NCBI GenBank assembly: GCA_905221605.1
Contig: CAJNDS010002295.1
Location: 303,104 to 367,103, forward strand
Direction of reading: 5' to 3'
Origin: Symbiodinium natans
Lineage: Eukaryota; Sar; Dinophyceae; Suessiales; Symbiodiniaceae
DNA: 64,000 bases
Shown: positions 31,117 through 44,312 of the stretch, in pieces
How the letters are laid out: the number at the start of each line of letters is the position of its first letter
How positions within the stretch are numbered: the first letter of the stretch is position 1
Position numbers and translations under genes: made by a program
Notes under the pieces: generated by a model
Seen by the model: only the letters and a program-made list of their open reading frames with translations
The model's database searches: none
What the model was told of the DNA's origin: nothing

Positions 31117-31917
31117 TCACTTGTCAAGCTGCTCTTCCCGCCCTGTAGCTTTCGTCTGCCATGCTCTCAACTGATGTAGGAACATGTTGTGTCCGCAAAT
31201 CTTACTTTTGCACGCTGGGACCACGTGCAAGAAGCGCTGCGAGCCCACCTCAGGTACGAAGATGCTTGTCAGCAGAGCGACCAAGAAGCCAAGCATCTTG
31301 TGTATCTCGAGTTCCAACCATTGTAAACAGCCCTCCTTCTTCACATTGCTCGATAGCTTTTGCATTTGAGGTCGAAATTGGTGCATGGCGCTTGCCAACG
31401 CCACAAAAACCATTTGGCTGAACATGCCGTGAACAGCATCCTCTCCAAGAACATTGGGTATTTGTTGGAGGGCGCCCGTGCTGTTGACGAAACCATGCGG
31501 TTGGCCTCCCATCACATACTTGCCAACCACTGTCCATGTGACCTGCCGGTGGTGCACCACCGGATCACTGAAAGCATGCTAGATCTTTTGGTGGAGCTTC
31601 TCAAAGACCTGCCGTCCGAAGCAACAAAACTTGAGGACGTTTGGCGCAAGATACATTGTTGCAGAACATCTCCAGATGATCCTGCGCTCCTGCAGAAATG
31701 GGTGTCTGTTTTGGTGAAAGTCTTGCACGGTATGCAATGAACACCAACTCCGGTCCACAAGATCGTTCTTGGAGATTTGCTTCTCCTCTGGCGAGCTGAT
31801 GACAATCCCCGCCGAACATATGCAGAGGCCCTTCAGCAGTTGAAGGCCTTGAAGAAGTCCCCCAGATTGCAGAACGTGAGGTCTGATTTCTCTCACCTTG
31901 AGGCAGACGGCTGACAT
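31117..31917 (-). CDS. Unassigned frame with one internal stop
   Basis: One minus-strand frame is open for 267 codons apart from a single stop at 31579-31581, splitting it into 31917-31579 and 31560-31117. No motif recognised. A plus-strand frame at 31360-31740 overlaps it and contains a helix-like segment (ESMLDLLVELLKDLPSEA), so the coding strand is uncertain. It may be a decayed gene or chance. Sequence character changes from telomere-like to this more ordinary composition near 32.0 kb. Confidence 0.25.
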
Positions 31918-32439
31918 CTGTGAAAAAGAAGCACAGCCACAAATCCCTTTGCGGCTTTTTCACGAAATCGAACTCTACATGAATCCTCACATCATGTGCA
32001 CATCTTGGCTATCGGCTCAGAGTGAACACGGGAGCTTCGCTCACGTCCGGCGGGGTGGCTTCAGGCCTGGGAAGGGTCGGGGCCCCTCTCAAACTTCAAC
32101 ACCTGGTGCAACCCTAAGCCCTAAACCCTCTCAACCCTCCCGCCAAGTCAGGCAATCAAGCAGGATTCAAGCTCAGGGTGGGCTTAACGGCAGATAGGGA
32201 CCGCCTTCAAAACGAGTTTCAGGCCCAAGCCACCCCTCAGGGAGAGTTGGAGGTTGTTGGTTTCAAGGCGTGTCATGGGGCTCGTTCGGGTGAACAATGA
32301 GCAGAGTGCTTCTGCAGAAGCCCTCGGAGAAATGCTCGCAACCCCTTACTTAAGAATATGGTCTACAGATTTAGGGCATAGGGTGGCTTTGTCTACGCCA
32401 CACCAAAGCTTGTGCACTCTTGGGGGAACAGAAGGCACA

Positions 32440-32490
32440 AGGGGGCTTAGGCTGAGACTCAGGCTCAGGCTTAGGCTTAGGCTTGGGGTT
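32440..32490 (+). repeat. GGCTTA/GGCTCA hexamer array
   Basis: Eight or so units of GGCTTA, GGCTGAGACTCA and GGCTCA, merging into GGGGTTTCGGGTTTTGGG telomere-like sequence. Confidence 0.8.
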
Positions 32491-32699
32491 TCGGGTTTTG
32501 GGTTCGCAAAACCGAAGAGCGTCAACCCCTACAACACGTAAACCTTCGACCCAAGGCCTTAAACCCAAAAGTCTTGGACACCACGAAAACTCCTCGAACT
32601 TCATCCCAGTTACCCCAAAGCTCTAAGCCCGAACCCCTCAAACCCTCAAAGACTTCTGAAACCCCCGGGACTTCAAGCTGCTACGGAAGCTTTACCTAC

Positions 32700-32830
32700 T
32701 CTAAACCCTAAAATCCAAAACCCTAAACCCTTAATCCTAAACCCTAAACCCTTACTCCTAGACCCTAAACCCTTAATCCTAAACCCTAAACCCTTAATCC
32801 TAAACCTTAAACCCTAAGACCTCAAACCCT
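32700..32830 (-). repeat. Degenerate telomeric repeat, CCCTAAA orientation
   Basis: CCCTAAAC alternating with CCCTTAATCCTAAA variants, giving a higher-order unit of roughly 22 bases. Confidence 0.9.
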
Positions 32831-32912
32831 ACTAGGCTCCTGAGCCATGGCCGGGCCGGCTGGAGATGCCAGGGACCCGGACTGTGATGCAGGAGGGCGT
32901 TGAAAAAACTAA

Positions 32913-32988
32913 GGGTTTAGGGTTTAGGGTTTAGGGTTTAGGGTTTAGGGTTTAGGGTTTAGGGTTTAGGGTTTAGGGTTTAGGGTTT
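32913..32988 (+). repeat. Telomeric array TTTAGGG, ~11 exact copies
   Basis: Uninterrupted heptamers with sharp edges on both sides, opposite in orientation to the array 85 bases upstream. Confidence 0.97.
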
Positions 32989-35900
32989 ACCATGACACCT
33001 TTTCACAAGAAGCTGTTCAAGGAGACCTGCGTTCTTGCTCTGCGTGGCGGCGTCATTGCGCCAAAGAGTAAATCCGCCTGTAGGTTTTTATAGGATCGCA
33101 GAACTTTAGAGTTTTGGTGGCTTTTGTTGTATAGGACCGTGGGTTTTGTGAACTGAGAATACTTGCGGGAACAGGCCCCGAGCTGCACGAAGCAGGGATA
33201 GTCAACGCAGGAACCGCAGGACAACGTGAATACACCTGTGCATTCCTGTGCAGCAGCTTGAGTCTACCCATTTCGGCTCCTTTGTTACTATCACCTTAAC
33301 CCCACAAACTACCCCAAGCCCGAAGCCCCACCAAGCTTCCTAAATGAGACCTGGCCCTTAAGCTTTCCTAGATCGACCACAAACCCCGTAGATGAACCTA
33401 AGCCGTAAGGAGGTGTCAGGCTTGTGCCCCCCACATCATGAGCATGTGTGCGCAGCCCTAGAGGCCCTAGTGTTAAGGGGCTTTGGGCTTTCTGCGTGGC
33501 GGAGAGATGGCTGAGGTCCGCACGATGTCTCCGCAGGACCTGGGCGTTGCAAGCATTGCAAGCGCAGCATGCGGGTTTAAGTTTTTTTAGCTTTAAGGCT
33601 TAAAGGTCAAGGTTCTGTAGGGTTGGGGGGATTGGGCTTTACTTCATGTTGAGAGTTTAGGAGGGGTTCGTGCTTGAGGGTGGCGCTTTTCGGGTTCCGG
33701 GATTAAGGCGTTGGTCCAAGTTGGGCCCCAAACCGCTGAACCTGAAGCCGAAAGGTTCTTGTTCATGGACTTGCAAATTGAGTTAGGGTTATTTGAGTTA
33801 TATGGTTTGTATTTCAAAATCCATAATATGGTAGATCAATTTAGGTTCCGTATCAAGAACCCAATTCGGTTTCCCAAGTGGTATCGCTTCTTTTTGTTTA
33901 GGGCAAGTATACCTTGGAAACCCTTGTAAAGCTAAACAGTGGATGCCTTTTCCTAGGCTGTAGGGGGAACATAGATCAATCCGCAGGGTTGTGGGGGTTC
34001 AGGGTTGGGGTTTGCCACCCGTCCACAATTGTCTTCGTGGAATCAAATGCAGGTTTTCGAGGGTTTAGATGTAGTTCCCCTGGTTCCTTCGAACAAGAGG
34101 GTAGGAGTGTTGGGGTTCGGCCTTGGCATGTGTATGTGGCGATGCTACCACTAACCCTACTAAGTACTCCACAGTGGTACACTTATTCCCCTGTGGATTT
34201 CGGTTTGGATCCTTTTCAAAACCCCAAGCAAGAATGGGACGCCTGGTAGGTTTCTAGGTTAGAACCCGAAACCGAAACCCTAATATGCTCAGCGAGCGTC
34301 TCAAGGAGACTTCACAATGGTGTAACTCTTTAGCACTCTGTGTGCGGCCCAGCGTTGGAGTTGCCACCTTGGGCCAGTGAAGTCGTACCTTTAGGTTTGG
34401 AGACCTTACTTGTATAAAGAACCCTGAGCCGTAAGCCCTAAACCCTGAGCCGCACGGCTTGCTTGTGAAGTGTCCATTATCAGGGTTAAACACCAAGATG
34501 TGAACCTTAACAAGCCCCAACCCCGAACCCCATGTCAGGCAAAGGGCTTCTGAAACGAGAGTTAGGGTTTAGGAGTCAGGGCCTCCTGTCACTTGAGTTT
34601 CGGTGCTTTTGTTTCGCGCTGAGGGTTTGTGGGTTTCGCAGGTCCAGAATCAAGCTCGGACAGGTTCTTTTGGGCTTGGGAATCTCACTGCATATGCGTG
34701 GTCAGATCTGCGAGCAGTGATTCTCAGCTTTCGGGTCCGAAAGACCAAGGCTTCCTCCCCAACATATGTCATGATTGCGAAAAACTCCCAATGTCCTGAG
34801 CCGCGAACCCCAAGGCAAGGTTCAAAGACCCCAATGCCTGGGTTTTTCGGTCTATAGGGCTTAAGGAAGTACATGGAAGTACACTTGCAAGGCAGGGGCC
34901 GTGTCGGAACAGTTTTTGAAGCCCGGGTCTACAGAGTTCGGAACCTTGAGTTCTGTTCCCTGAATGCTTAAACCCTAAGCCTGGAACACTGAACCCAAGC
35001 CCCCAGAAGTCTCAATTCCGCATCCCGTACATGCCGAACCCCAAACATCCTCAAGCTTACCCACGTGGACACAAGAACTTTCCCTCGGCAACCCAAGCAG
35101 TTAAGGTGGCGTAAAGGGCCGCATTCTGCGCGACCTCCAGGCAGGGGTTGGGGACTTCTCTTAAGGTTCAGGGTTTAAGGAGGGTCCATGGATTTTGGGT
35201 TTTTTTTATGGTTTTTTTGGGGGACTGAGCCCTGAACCCCATGCGTGCTCGGGTTGTCTCTAGCCCCTCAAAAGACCCCAAGTCCTAAACCACGAACCCA
35301 TGATGGTCGTCGGGGCCTCGGGACCCGAAAACCTAAGCACCCACGTGAAGCCTTCGAGCGTTCGAACCTCACAGATCTCTCTGGGGAGTGGGGACCCGGT
35401 ACTTAAGGATGAGATTGAGGGACGCCAAAAGCTCTCAACCCTAATCCCGAACATCCTAAACCCCCAAAACCCTCACACGACCCTCACCTCCAGCCTGAAC
35501 TCTGCTCACCTGCTCACATTCAGAGATTTGAATTTCTCAAGGGTTGAACCCGCCCCAAGCTTGAAACCCAGAATCGATGGTTGAGGGCTTCGGGTTTTAG
35601 GGTTCAGGCTTCTGGTCGTTATGGGAGGATGGAGAGCCCTGCTCTAGATTACCTCATCTGCTTTTCAAAAGCAAGGGGGGGAGGTTCATTTCTTCGCGTA
35701 TCCGTTTTAAGAGGATACGGGCTTACTCGAGATGAACGCTGCGAGGTTTCAGGTTTGAGGGTGTAAGGTTTAGGGTTTACGGTTTAGGGTTTAGGGCCGG
35801 GGCCTGGGGCTTAGGGTTTAGGGTTTCGGAAAACCTTATTGCAGGAGCAGATCCAGAAGCGACAAATCGATGGCCTGCTTTTTGACAGGATGCTCAGGCG

Positions 35901-36086
35901 GTCTCGACCGGAACTGATCTCAAAGTTAGGGTCTTGAGGGGGGTCCTCACTATGCGGAATTTCATTGTTTTTGACGGGGTCAAGAACGGCCAAGACCCCA
36001 TGAACCCCAACTGAACCCGACAAACCCAGCAACGCCTAGCCACACACCTGAAGCCCCAAACCCTAAGCCCCAAGCCCAACACCCTA

Positions 36087-36150
36087 AACCCTAAACCATA
36101 AACCCTAAACCCTAAACCCTAAACCCTAAACCCTAAACCCTAAACCCTGA
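36087..36150 (-). repeat. Telomeric array CCCTAAA, ~9 copies
   Basis: Nearly exact heptamers (one CCATAAA), with decayed units on both sides. A short G-orientation patch is at 35765-35830. Confidence 0.95.
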
Positions 36151-39100
36151 ACTTAAACCCGAAAACCCCGCACCCTAAACGTGCAATCCTGAGGCTGGAG
36201 AGCATGGGCAAATGTCGTTCCTTTCGTTACCTGCGCTGTATCGATGGGCTAGGCTCCTTTTCATTGTGGGTGAGTGCAAATGTTGGAGAAATACAACTCC
36301 TGCCTCACGTCACCTCCCAGCCTAGCATCGGGTCCCATTGTAGGTCCCTAAACCCTCAACCATAAGCCCTAATGCAAAGGTCCGGCAAAAGGGAGCCTTC
36401 TACCTTGGATCACCCCGTACTTGACCATCCATCCTTTGAAAAAGAAAGCTGCACTTAGCCAGGCAGGATCCCGCGAAGGAATTCTTGCAAATACTTTGTA
36501 GATCCCCCCAGAGATCGCCAGCCTGAAGCCCCAAATCTTTCCCACCAAACAAATCCGAAAACTGCAGGCTTTGAGTCAAGGTAAGCCCTGAGCCCACAGC
36601 CGTTTCGGACATGGGCTTCATCTCAACCCTTCTCAACGAAATGGAAGGCCCTGAAACCTTCAATTCCTGGGCCCTAAACCCCAAAAGCCTAAACCTCCTG
36701 ACCCCCCGAAAGCCCTAAACCAACCCTTTCACCCCTAAGCCCTAAACCAACCCCCTCAACCCCCTCCCCCCCGCCCAAGCCCCAACTCCGCCCAAGCCCC
36801 CTCAGATGCTGAGTCCAGGAGCAACACCCTGACGGACCTGGGTATTGAGGCACAGCCTCTTTCGGGGCTCTCGGAGAGCTCAGGGTTTAGGGTTTAGGGT
36901 TGAAGTTGTATTTCAGCTGCTGCCCCTAACTGCAGTGATGTGGGGCATAGTTTGCGATGACGACTGGTCGCGAAGCAAACGAGCTGCTCACCTGTCAACA
37001 CGGTGCCGTTCATCTTGCGCACGGAGAAGGAACCGGAAGGTTCATGTTAGCTTCGTATGTTGGAACGCGATCATGGACATGGAGCGCGACAAAATCGAGC
37101 AATGCGCATGTCGCTGTGAAAATGTTGGATGCACTTTGCAGCTCTACTGCCATCCAGGAAGTCACTTGAGAAGTTGCTCGTTCGTGCTTAGGATTTAACC
37201 TTCCAAAGGGTTTTGAGGGCCCAGCCAGGGCCTTCTAGCCTTTCCATCTCTTCTTCCTGCGGCTCATCAGAGCAGTCCCTATAGTTCTATAGGGTACACG
37301 CGCGACTCCCGTTCCCTGGAGCGTAAGCAGGTTCTGGTGGTGGAAGCTTACGTGTCGAAGCTGAGCTTGCAGGTTTACGTCCTTGAAGCCCATGCCTTGA
37401 GAGCAGAACTTCCTTCGGTTGCCTGGGAGTCTAATGTGGGTTTAGGTTTAGGGTTTAGGGTTTAGGCTTCAGGACAAATATCTGCAGATCTTCAGGTAGT
37501 CGACGATGGGGGCCGGCCCTGCAGTTGCGTGGGTGAAGATAGGTAGTCTGACGCAGTATGATAGGGACCCACTCCTCCACGCTACCCTAGACTGCCCAAA
37601 ACCCTAAGCCCTAAACTGCAGGGAAGAATCCCAGAGCGAGGCAGTGTGGTTTGAGTTTGGAATGGTTGCATGAGCGGGCTTGAGGGCATAGTGTGTGTTT
37701 TTAGTTTTGGGTTAAGGGTTTAAGAGTTTAAGAAGGGTTAAGGGTTTAGGGTTGCTTGGAGACAAAAACTCACCAGCTACTCATTTGAATTACGTAGGCC
37801 TCTATATGCTACCCATACTCTCCTTGTTTAGAGGGGGTTTCGGACCCTTACAAATGCCGATCAAGCACAGAGAGGGCAAGCCTAATCAAGTAGGGTCGAC
37901 TTAAAGATACCATATCTCATGGGAGCCCTTACACAAAAAGGCCGCCGACAGGGACCCTTGCCCCCAGATCTGGCTTCGGATGATGTGGGTCAGGGCTTTC
38001 GATTTGGGGCTTTTGGAGGATTCAGGGTTTGGGCCGTAAACAGGATGAGACCTAGGCTCCTGGCCCTGCTACGCCCCTCAGACCCGCGTGTTCAGGAGCT
38101 CAATGCACGACTCGCTTTAGCCATCCGGAGAAGTTGGTCGACGGATTTCAGTACACATCTCAGCTGGTGAACCCGGCTTAGGGGTTTGAATTTCTTAAAC
38201 CCCAAACCCCAAAACCCCCTGAGCTTAGTTTTCGGGGGTTCAAAAGCTTAACCTGACTCAGGGTGTAAGCCTCTACGAGTCTTACAAGGGACGGTGCGCT
38301 TCTGCAACATTGAAAGGAGGTAGGCACACAGGTGCAGTACACTGCTTAATATTTCTTTCGAAGGCAACACCCTAGAACCCAAGCTCCAAACCCCCCACCC
38401 TTCTTACGCTCTCCCCAAAAGCCCTACATGCGAAGCCCCGGAAACTTCGGATGTGCAGTGGGTGTTCCACCTTAGAGTTCCTTTGTTCAGAGTGCTGTTT
38501 TCAAGGCTTGCGGTGCTATTCTTCTCAGTTCTGGCTTCAGGCAACATAGTCTAGCTCTCAATTGCAGCGCTCCTCCTTCGTCAGAAACTTCTTGACAGGG
38601 AGACAGGAAGCCCCAAACCTAAGATCTCAGGATGTGCCCAAACCTCAACCTTAAACTTTCCTTGGCCTGAAAACCCTCAACCCTAAACCCTAAACCCTAA
38701 AACCTAAACCCTAGACCCTAACCCTAAGCTCTCGGTGGCCTCGTGGTTGGAGGGCTCCTTTGTTGTTCAAGCCAAGATCTTCATCGGGTCTTGCTTGGGT
38801 TTGGCCTTTGGCCTTCCTTGTGCATGTTAAGGTTGAGGCTTTCTTTTCATCCCACAGTATAGCAACCTCTTGAGGTATGAGTTCCGAACTTCCGGCGTCT
38901 AGAGTTTCCGGATGTTTCCCAGTTTAGGGTTTGGGTTTCAGAGTTCCGGGTTTAGGGCACCCGTGCGTCCCTCCGAGACGGTGTGACCTTCATCGACTAT
39001 GCTGCCAGCCAGGCCCGTTTGGGGTTTTCAAGCCTCACCGCAGCTCCAGCTAGTACACCCTTTGTAACGAGGGGGATGGGCTTCCAGTGGCCAGGAAGCA

Positions 39101-39184
39101 AGCGCTGGTCCCTGCTAGTTTGACATTGCCAAGAAACAGATGCCAAAGCCAAACACAGCTGCGAGTGTCAGCGAAGATTCACGA

Positions 39185-39310
39185 ATCCTTATATATCCTG
39201 TATATCCCAATATATCCTGAATAGCTTAATATAGCGTAGTATATATCCTAATATTCCCTCATGTATATCCAAACATATCCCCATAGATCCTAATGTATCC
39301 TATTGTATTG
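39185..39310 (+). repeat. TATATCCTA-type degenerate repeat
   Basis: Units of about 10-14 bases such as TATATCCTGTATATCCCAA and TATATCCTAATA, fading by 39310. Confidence 0.8.
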
Positions 39311-39878
39311 AAAGTTCGTTTGATGGCAACGGAGGGCTGGCCAGCCATTAGGCTTGCTGAAGCAAAGTCGATGGGCCTAAGCCAAACGCACGCAGTATGA
39401 CAAGCTCGTGCAAGAGCTTACGGCTCAGAGTGGGGAGCATGAACTCGATGATTGCCTACTCTGATCCTAATTTGGGCTAATCTACTATAAAGGGTCTTGC
39501 CTAGCTTTGGGCAGCGACGCACTTAGTAGCCGAATGGCTTCTTGAGTGTTCAGGGGGTCAAACCCTTGAGCGAGTTTGCACCCCTTCAATCAGGAATCCA
39601 CCCTAACCTGCATAGGGATCCCCTATTGTCCATGAAGTTGTGTTCTTTCATTGAGGGTCTTGGGACGGGTTTGTGGGAAGAGCCCTCTAAAAGCAGCCGA
39701 AGCCGCGTTTTCTTGGTTTAGGGTTTAGGGTTTAGGGTTTAGGGTATAGGGCTTAGGGTATGGGGTTTAGGGTTGTGGGCTTAGGGCTGCGTGAGGCGCA
39801 TTTTCAAAGCCGAATGCCCGACGACGAAGTCCGGCGACAGAAGCGCGTCGAGACCTTGGCGAGCCGTTTCTGCGTTCT

Positions 39879-39952
39879 CCCTAAACCCTAAACCCTAAAC
39901 CCTAAACCCTAAACCCTAAACCCTAAACCCTAAACCCTAAACCCTAAACCCT
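39879..39952 (-). repeat. Telomeric array CCCTAAA, ~10 exact copies
   Basis: Exact heptamers. A G-orientation array lies 110 bases upstream (39717-39775). Confidence 0.97.
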
Positions 39953-40859
39953 GTTTTTTTCTGAGTGCATGGAGGCCTGTGGGCCCCTTTCGCACACGAA
40001 CTGACAGTTCGGGGCTTGAACTGGCTTGGCATGCTGCTGGCTTAGGTTTAGGTCGTGGCGTGCTTGCCCTTCAAGCCTAAAATGCGCATGAATCAGAATA
40101 GTTGCAGTTTCATACAATGAATGATATGAATGGATTTTGACGGGAAGTGATTTTCCGGGGTTCAGATTCAGGGCTTGACGATGCATCATCATGGGTTTTT
40201 GGGCTTCCGAGCAAGTCTTTCTCATGGCTTCCTGGTCCAAACAGATTTAGGGTTTCGGGGTCCCTTACTCTGCCTTAAGTGATTTGAGCGTTTCTGCAGG
40301 AACCGCAGAAAGCAAGCCCTGCAATACTCCCGAACCCTGAGAACCGAATCCCAAGTCCCCAACCCAAGCTCCCAAACCGTAACAAACTTGAAGCCCAAAC
40401 TGTTAAATCCTAAACCCTAAGCTTTAAACCCTTAAAACACTAAACCCGAAACCCTAAACCCTGAACTCTAAACCCTGTTCAGGACTTCCTGAGCCAGATG
40501 AGCGTGGACACAGCTCTAGATTCAGAGCGGGGCTGCCCAGACTCCTGCCCCCAAATCAAAACTGTGGGCTTGGGTTGAGGGTTTTTGGGTTTAGGGGTTT
40601 AGGGTTTTAGGGTTTATAGGGTTTAGATATTTTTTGGGTTTAGTGTTTTGGGTTTTTGGGTTTAGGGTTTTGGGCTTTTTGGGTCTACGGCTTGGGGCTC
40701 AAGGCTCAGGGCTGATAGGGTTGAGAGCTTAGGCTGTAGGACTGTGTACCGTGGTGATGCAGAGTTGCATGGTCCCTTCGCATGGGCCCTTAAAAGGGGA
40801 CCCCTGTACTAGGGGCCATGAAACTACCTTCCCCCCCAAAAGCAAACCACCCAAAAACA

Positions 40860-40955
40860 AAAACCCCTAAACCCCTAAACCCCTAACCCCCTAAACCCCT
40901 AAACCCCTAAACCCCTAAAACCCTAAACCCTAAACCCTAAACCCTAAACCCCAAA
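40860..40955 (-). repeat. Mixed CCCCTAAA and CCCTAAA array
   Basis: Begins with eight-base CCCCTAAA units and changes to seven-base CCCTAAA units about two-thirds of the way through. Confidence 0.95.
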
Positions 40956-42659
40956 AACTCCGAAGCCAAGTAAGCCAAGGTATTCCCGCGCCGTGGATCC
41001 TCGGGGACCTCAGAGCTGGCCCTCCTCCAAGGTGGGTGCGAGGCGGGTAGGGGGAGGTCTAGGCCGAAAAGAATATGCCTTAAATCACGTTAGGGTTCCT
41101 AATTTAGTTTAAGGTATATCCCCTGAATTACGGGGTTTTGGAGTCTCTGGGAGGCAGAACATCGAGGCGCTAGGCCTTGCCTGCACGTCTCCCCTCTCGG
41201 ACAAAAGCCATTCTGCACCCACTCCCAGCACACATCCCACGTGTCCTGCATGCAGTACCCTACGGCTAGCATCCACTTATGCAGATGCTTTAGGGTTTAG
41301 GGTTTAGGGTTTAGGGTTTAGGGTCTAAATTTCGATTCGATTCCCCATCCTTGAAGGGGGGTGAAGGCGGGGAGGGCTGTCTTGGGGTCGCAGGGTTTAG
41401 CCTCGAACCCTCAACCCGCAAAGCCCATATGCCCAAAACCCTAGAACCCTCAAACCCCGAAAGCCCTAAACCCGAGAACCCTCAAACCTAAAGCATGAGC
41501 CCCAAAAGCCTCTCAAATCCCAGAGCCCCGAGCCAGAATCCCTAATCCCCGAAAAAGACCCTCGGGCCCGCAAAGCCCAAAACCCCGAAAAACGGTTTCG
41601 GGCCTGGACATGGGCCATGCTGCGAGAGACCAGAAGACTGAACTCAACCCTACAGGCTCACATGCAAATGCCTTGAACGACTCCTTCAATCCCAAGTTCT
41701 AGAGACTTATAAGCCACCTTAAGCCCGAAGCCCCAAGCTCCAGACACTTGAGCCCTACATCCGAACCCCAAGCCCCCGAACCTTGACAGGGCCCAACCCT
41801 AAACCCGAAACCTTCCTAGGCTTTTTCTCAATGGCCTTTGAAAGGGTGCACTTGCCCCCAAACCCTTTTGGAGTACCCGCAACGCCTACCTAAGCTTACT
41901 CAAGCTCACCTCAAGCAAACCAACCAACAGCCCTAAATTCCTAGCTGTGTGAGTTTCCCACATCCCAGGGAGCCACCGAACTGGTCTCCCTCCATGGGTC
42001 GTGGAGGCCGGGGCCCTATGTCTCAGGGTTGCGGGTTTCGGGTTTCGGGTTTCGGGTTTAGGGCTTGGGGCTTAGGGTTAGGGCCTTCGGGGGCAATTAG
42101 GACCCTAACTTAGGGTTCTGGTCCAGGGTTTAGGATGGTTCATGAGGGTTGAGGAGCAAAATGATGCGGCGCTGGACCCGGACCTCATATGAGCTTCAGC
42201 CCCAAACCCGAAGCCCTAAACGCAACCCTCAGACCCCAAAACCCCAAATCCTCGACCGCAAGCCTCAAAACCTCAAACCAAAACCCTGAGACCCTAAACG
42301 CTTCAAACGCCAACCTGCAAACCCTAGACCCCCAACCCACGCCAAACCCTAAAACCCCACATCCACGGCCCTACGCCCTTCGAACCCTTCAATCTCTAAA
42401 CGGTAAACCGTAAGCCGTGAATCCCTCGAAACAATGTCCACCGCCACACTGCCAGTCAAAGGCCCTCCCTCAATTCTAAGAAGTTCTTAACCCTTAAACC
42501 CTGAAACCCTAAGCCCCGAAACCCTAAACCCCCAAACCATAAACGCCGCCCCTGAACCCTGAAACTCCACACCCTCGACCCTGAAACCCCAAACCTAATG
42601 ACCCTCCAACCTCAAGGGAATGAGGGAACGAGGTACCCTATGATATTCCCCTAAAGGGT

Positions 42660-42800
42660 GCATAAGCCCTAAACCCTAAACCCTGAACCCTCAACCCTAA
42701 TCCCTGAACCCTAAACCCTAAACCCTGAACCCTAAACCCTAAACCCTAAACCCTAAACCCTAAACCCTAAACCCTAAACCCTAACCCTAAACCCTAAAAC
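42660..42800 (-). repeat. Telomeric array CCCTAAA with CCCTGAA variants
   Basis: About 18 units, variants concentrated in the left half and exact units in the right half. Confidence 0.95.
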
Positions 42801-42904
42801 ATAGACCCTACTAAGAACCAGGGGGAGAGAGCCGCCACCAGGCCGGGCCCCGATGCGAGGAGACCCAATGGCCATGGAGCGTGGCATGGCCCGGTCCTTG
42901 ATGT

Positions 42905-43115
42905 AGGGGTTTAGGGTTTAGGGCTTAGGGTTTAGGGTTTAGGGGTTTGGGGTTTAGGGTTTAGGGTTTGGGGTTTAGGGTTTAGGGTTTAGGGTTTAGG
43001 GCTTGGGGTTTAGGGTTTAGGGTTTGGGGTTTAGGGTTTAGAGTTTAGGGTTTAGGGCTTGGGATTTAGGGTTTAGGGTTTAGGGTTGAGGGTTGAGGGG
43101 TTTAGGGTTTATAGG
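42905..43115 (+). repeat. Telomeric array TTTAGGG with TTTGGGG and CTTAGGG variants
   Basis: About 27 units in G orientation, starting 105 bases after the C-orientation array that ends at 42800. Confidence 0.95.
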
Positions 43116-43496
43116 CTCTAGGGGCTTCAGGGCATTGGTGCTCGGGGTTTTGGGGGTTGGGCTTCAAACGCCTCCCTCAAGGGCTTGTGTCTCTGAATTC
43201 AGTCAGTAGCCAGCTGAGCCGTCCACAGGTCCTAAAGGCTTCAGGGCTTAACTGTAAACCCAAACCCCGAAACCGACCCCTGAACCCTAAACCCTAAATC
43301 CCAATCCTAAACCCCCCCCGAGTTTCGTTGGAGGTGCATGGCGGCGGCCCGCGCGACCCGAGGTTTGAGGACTGCGGGCTTATGGGAATGGACGCCTCAG
43401 ACCCCAAGCGCCCGACCCTAAACCCGGAACCCGAAACCCTAAACTTCTTCGAGCCCCTTGAGGATGCCGTTGAGGCTTTTGTTCACTTGAGGCCTG

Positions 43497-43608
43497 GTGT
43501 TGAGGGCCCAGAGAGCTCGAAACACCGGAGTTGAGGTAAGGGCCCAGAGAGCTTGAAACATCTGAGTTGAGGTAAGGGCCCAGAGAGCTTGAAACACTTG
43601 AGTTGAGG
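43497..43608 (+). repeat. Tandem repeat, ~42-bp unit, 2.6 copies
   Basis: Units contain GGGCCCAGAGAGCTTGAAACA and GAGTTGAGGTAA with few changes. Confidence 0.9.
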
Positions 43609-44216
43609 GGTTTGTACCGTATTTCAGAGAACATGAACCCTTTTTTTAGCAGAAGGTCTCTTCCGAAGCCAGGGGGTATTGGGCTCCCTGAAGTTTAGAG
43701 CTTCAGCAATCCAGGATGCATCCCACAAGCCTTACCACTGAAAAGCCGATTGACTCCTGAAGGCTTCTGCACACTTCAGGGCTTAGGTCTGACAGCGGGA
43801 TGCGGTTTTTCTAGCTAGAAGCCCAAACTCGGGTGACCACCACTCCTGCCAAAGCTTTCCGGCTGAGGATCCCTATCCGCCTATGGAGCCACGCGCCGCG
43901 AGCCGAGTGTGAGTGACTTCTTGCGTTTTAGCCGCTTGGAGCCTGTGATCCTAGGGCTGCTGAGCATCCTTGGGAGGCCTGTGATCCTTTAAGCCCCAGG
44001 CCCCTTTGCCGGAAAAGAGGGGAGGGGGGGGGGGGGGGGTGTGGATGCTTTGAACCACGTCTTAAGGATTCCATGGGGCTCCGTTTGAGAACTCCGGCCT
44101 CTGCCCTGATCTCGAAGCCCCTATGCCGAAACCTGCTCCCACACCGGCGTGCACAGAAGGTGCCACCGCCGTTTCCGGGAGTGCGGCCCTTGGAGTTCTC
44201 AGCTGGCCAGGAATTT

Positions 44217-44228
44217 TCTATATATATA

Positions 44229-44305
<77 letters not shown>

Positions 44306-44312
44306 ATATACA
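44217..44312 (+). repeat. TATATG microsatellite
   Basis: A (TA)n start followed by about 13 copies of TATATG. Open frames here on both strands (Tyr-Ile or Met-Tyr repeats) are artefacts. Confidence 0.98.
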
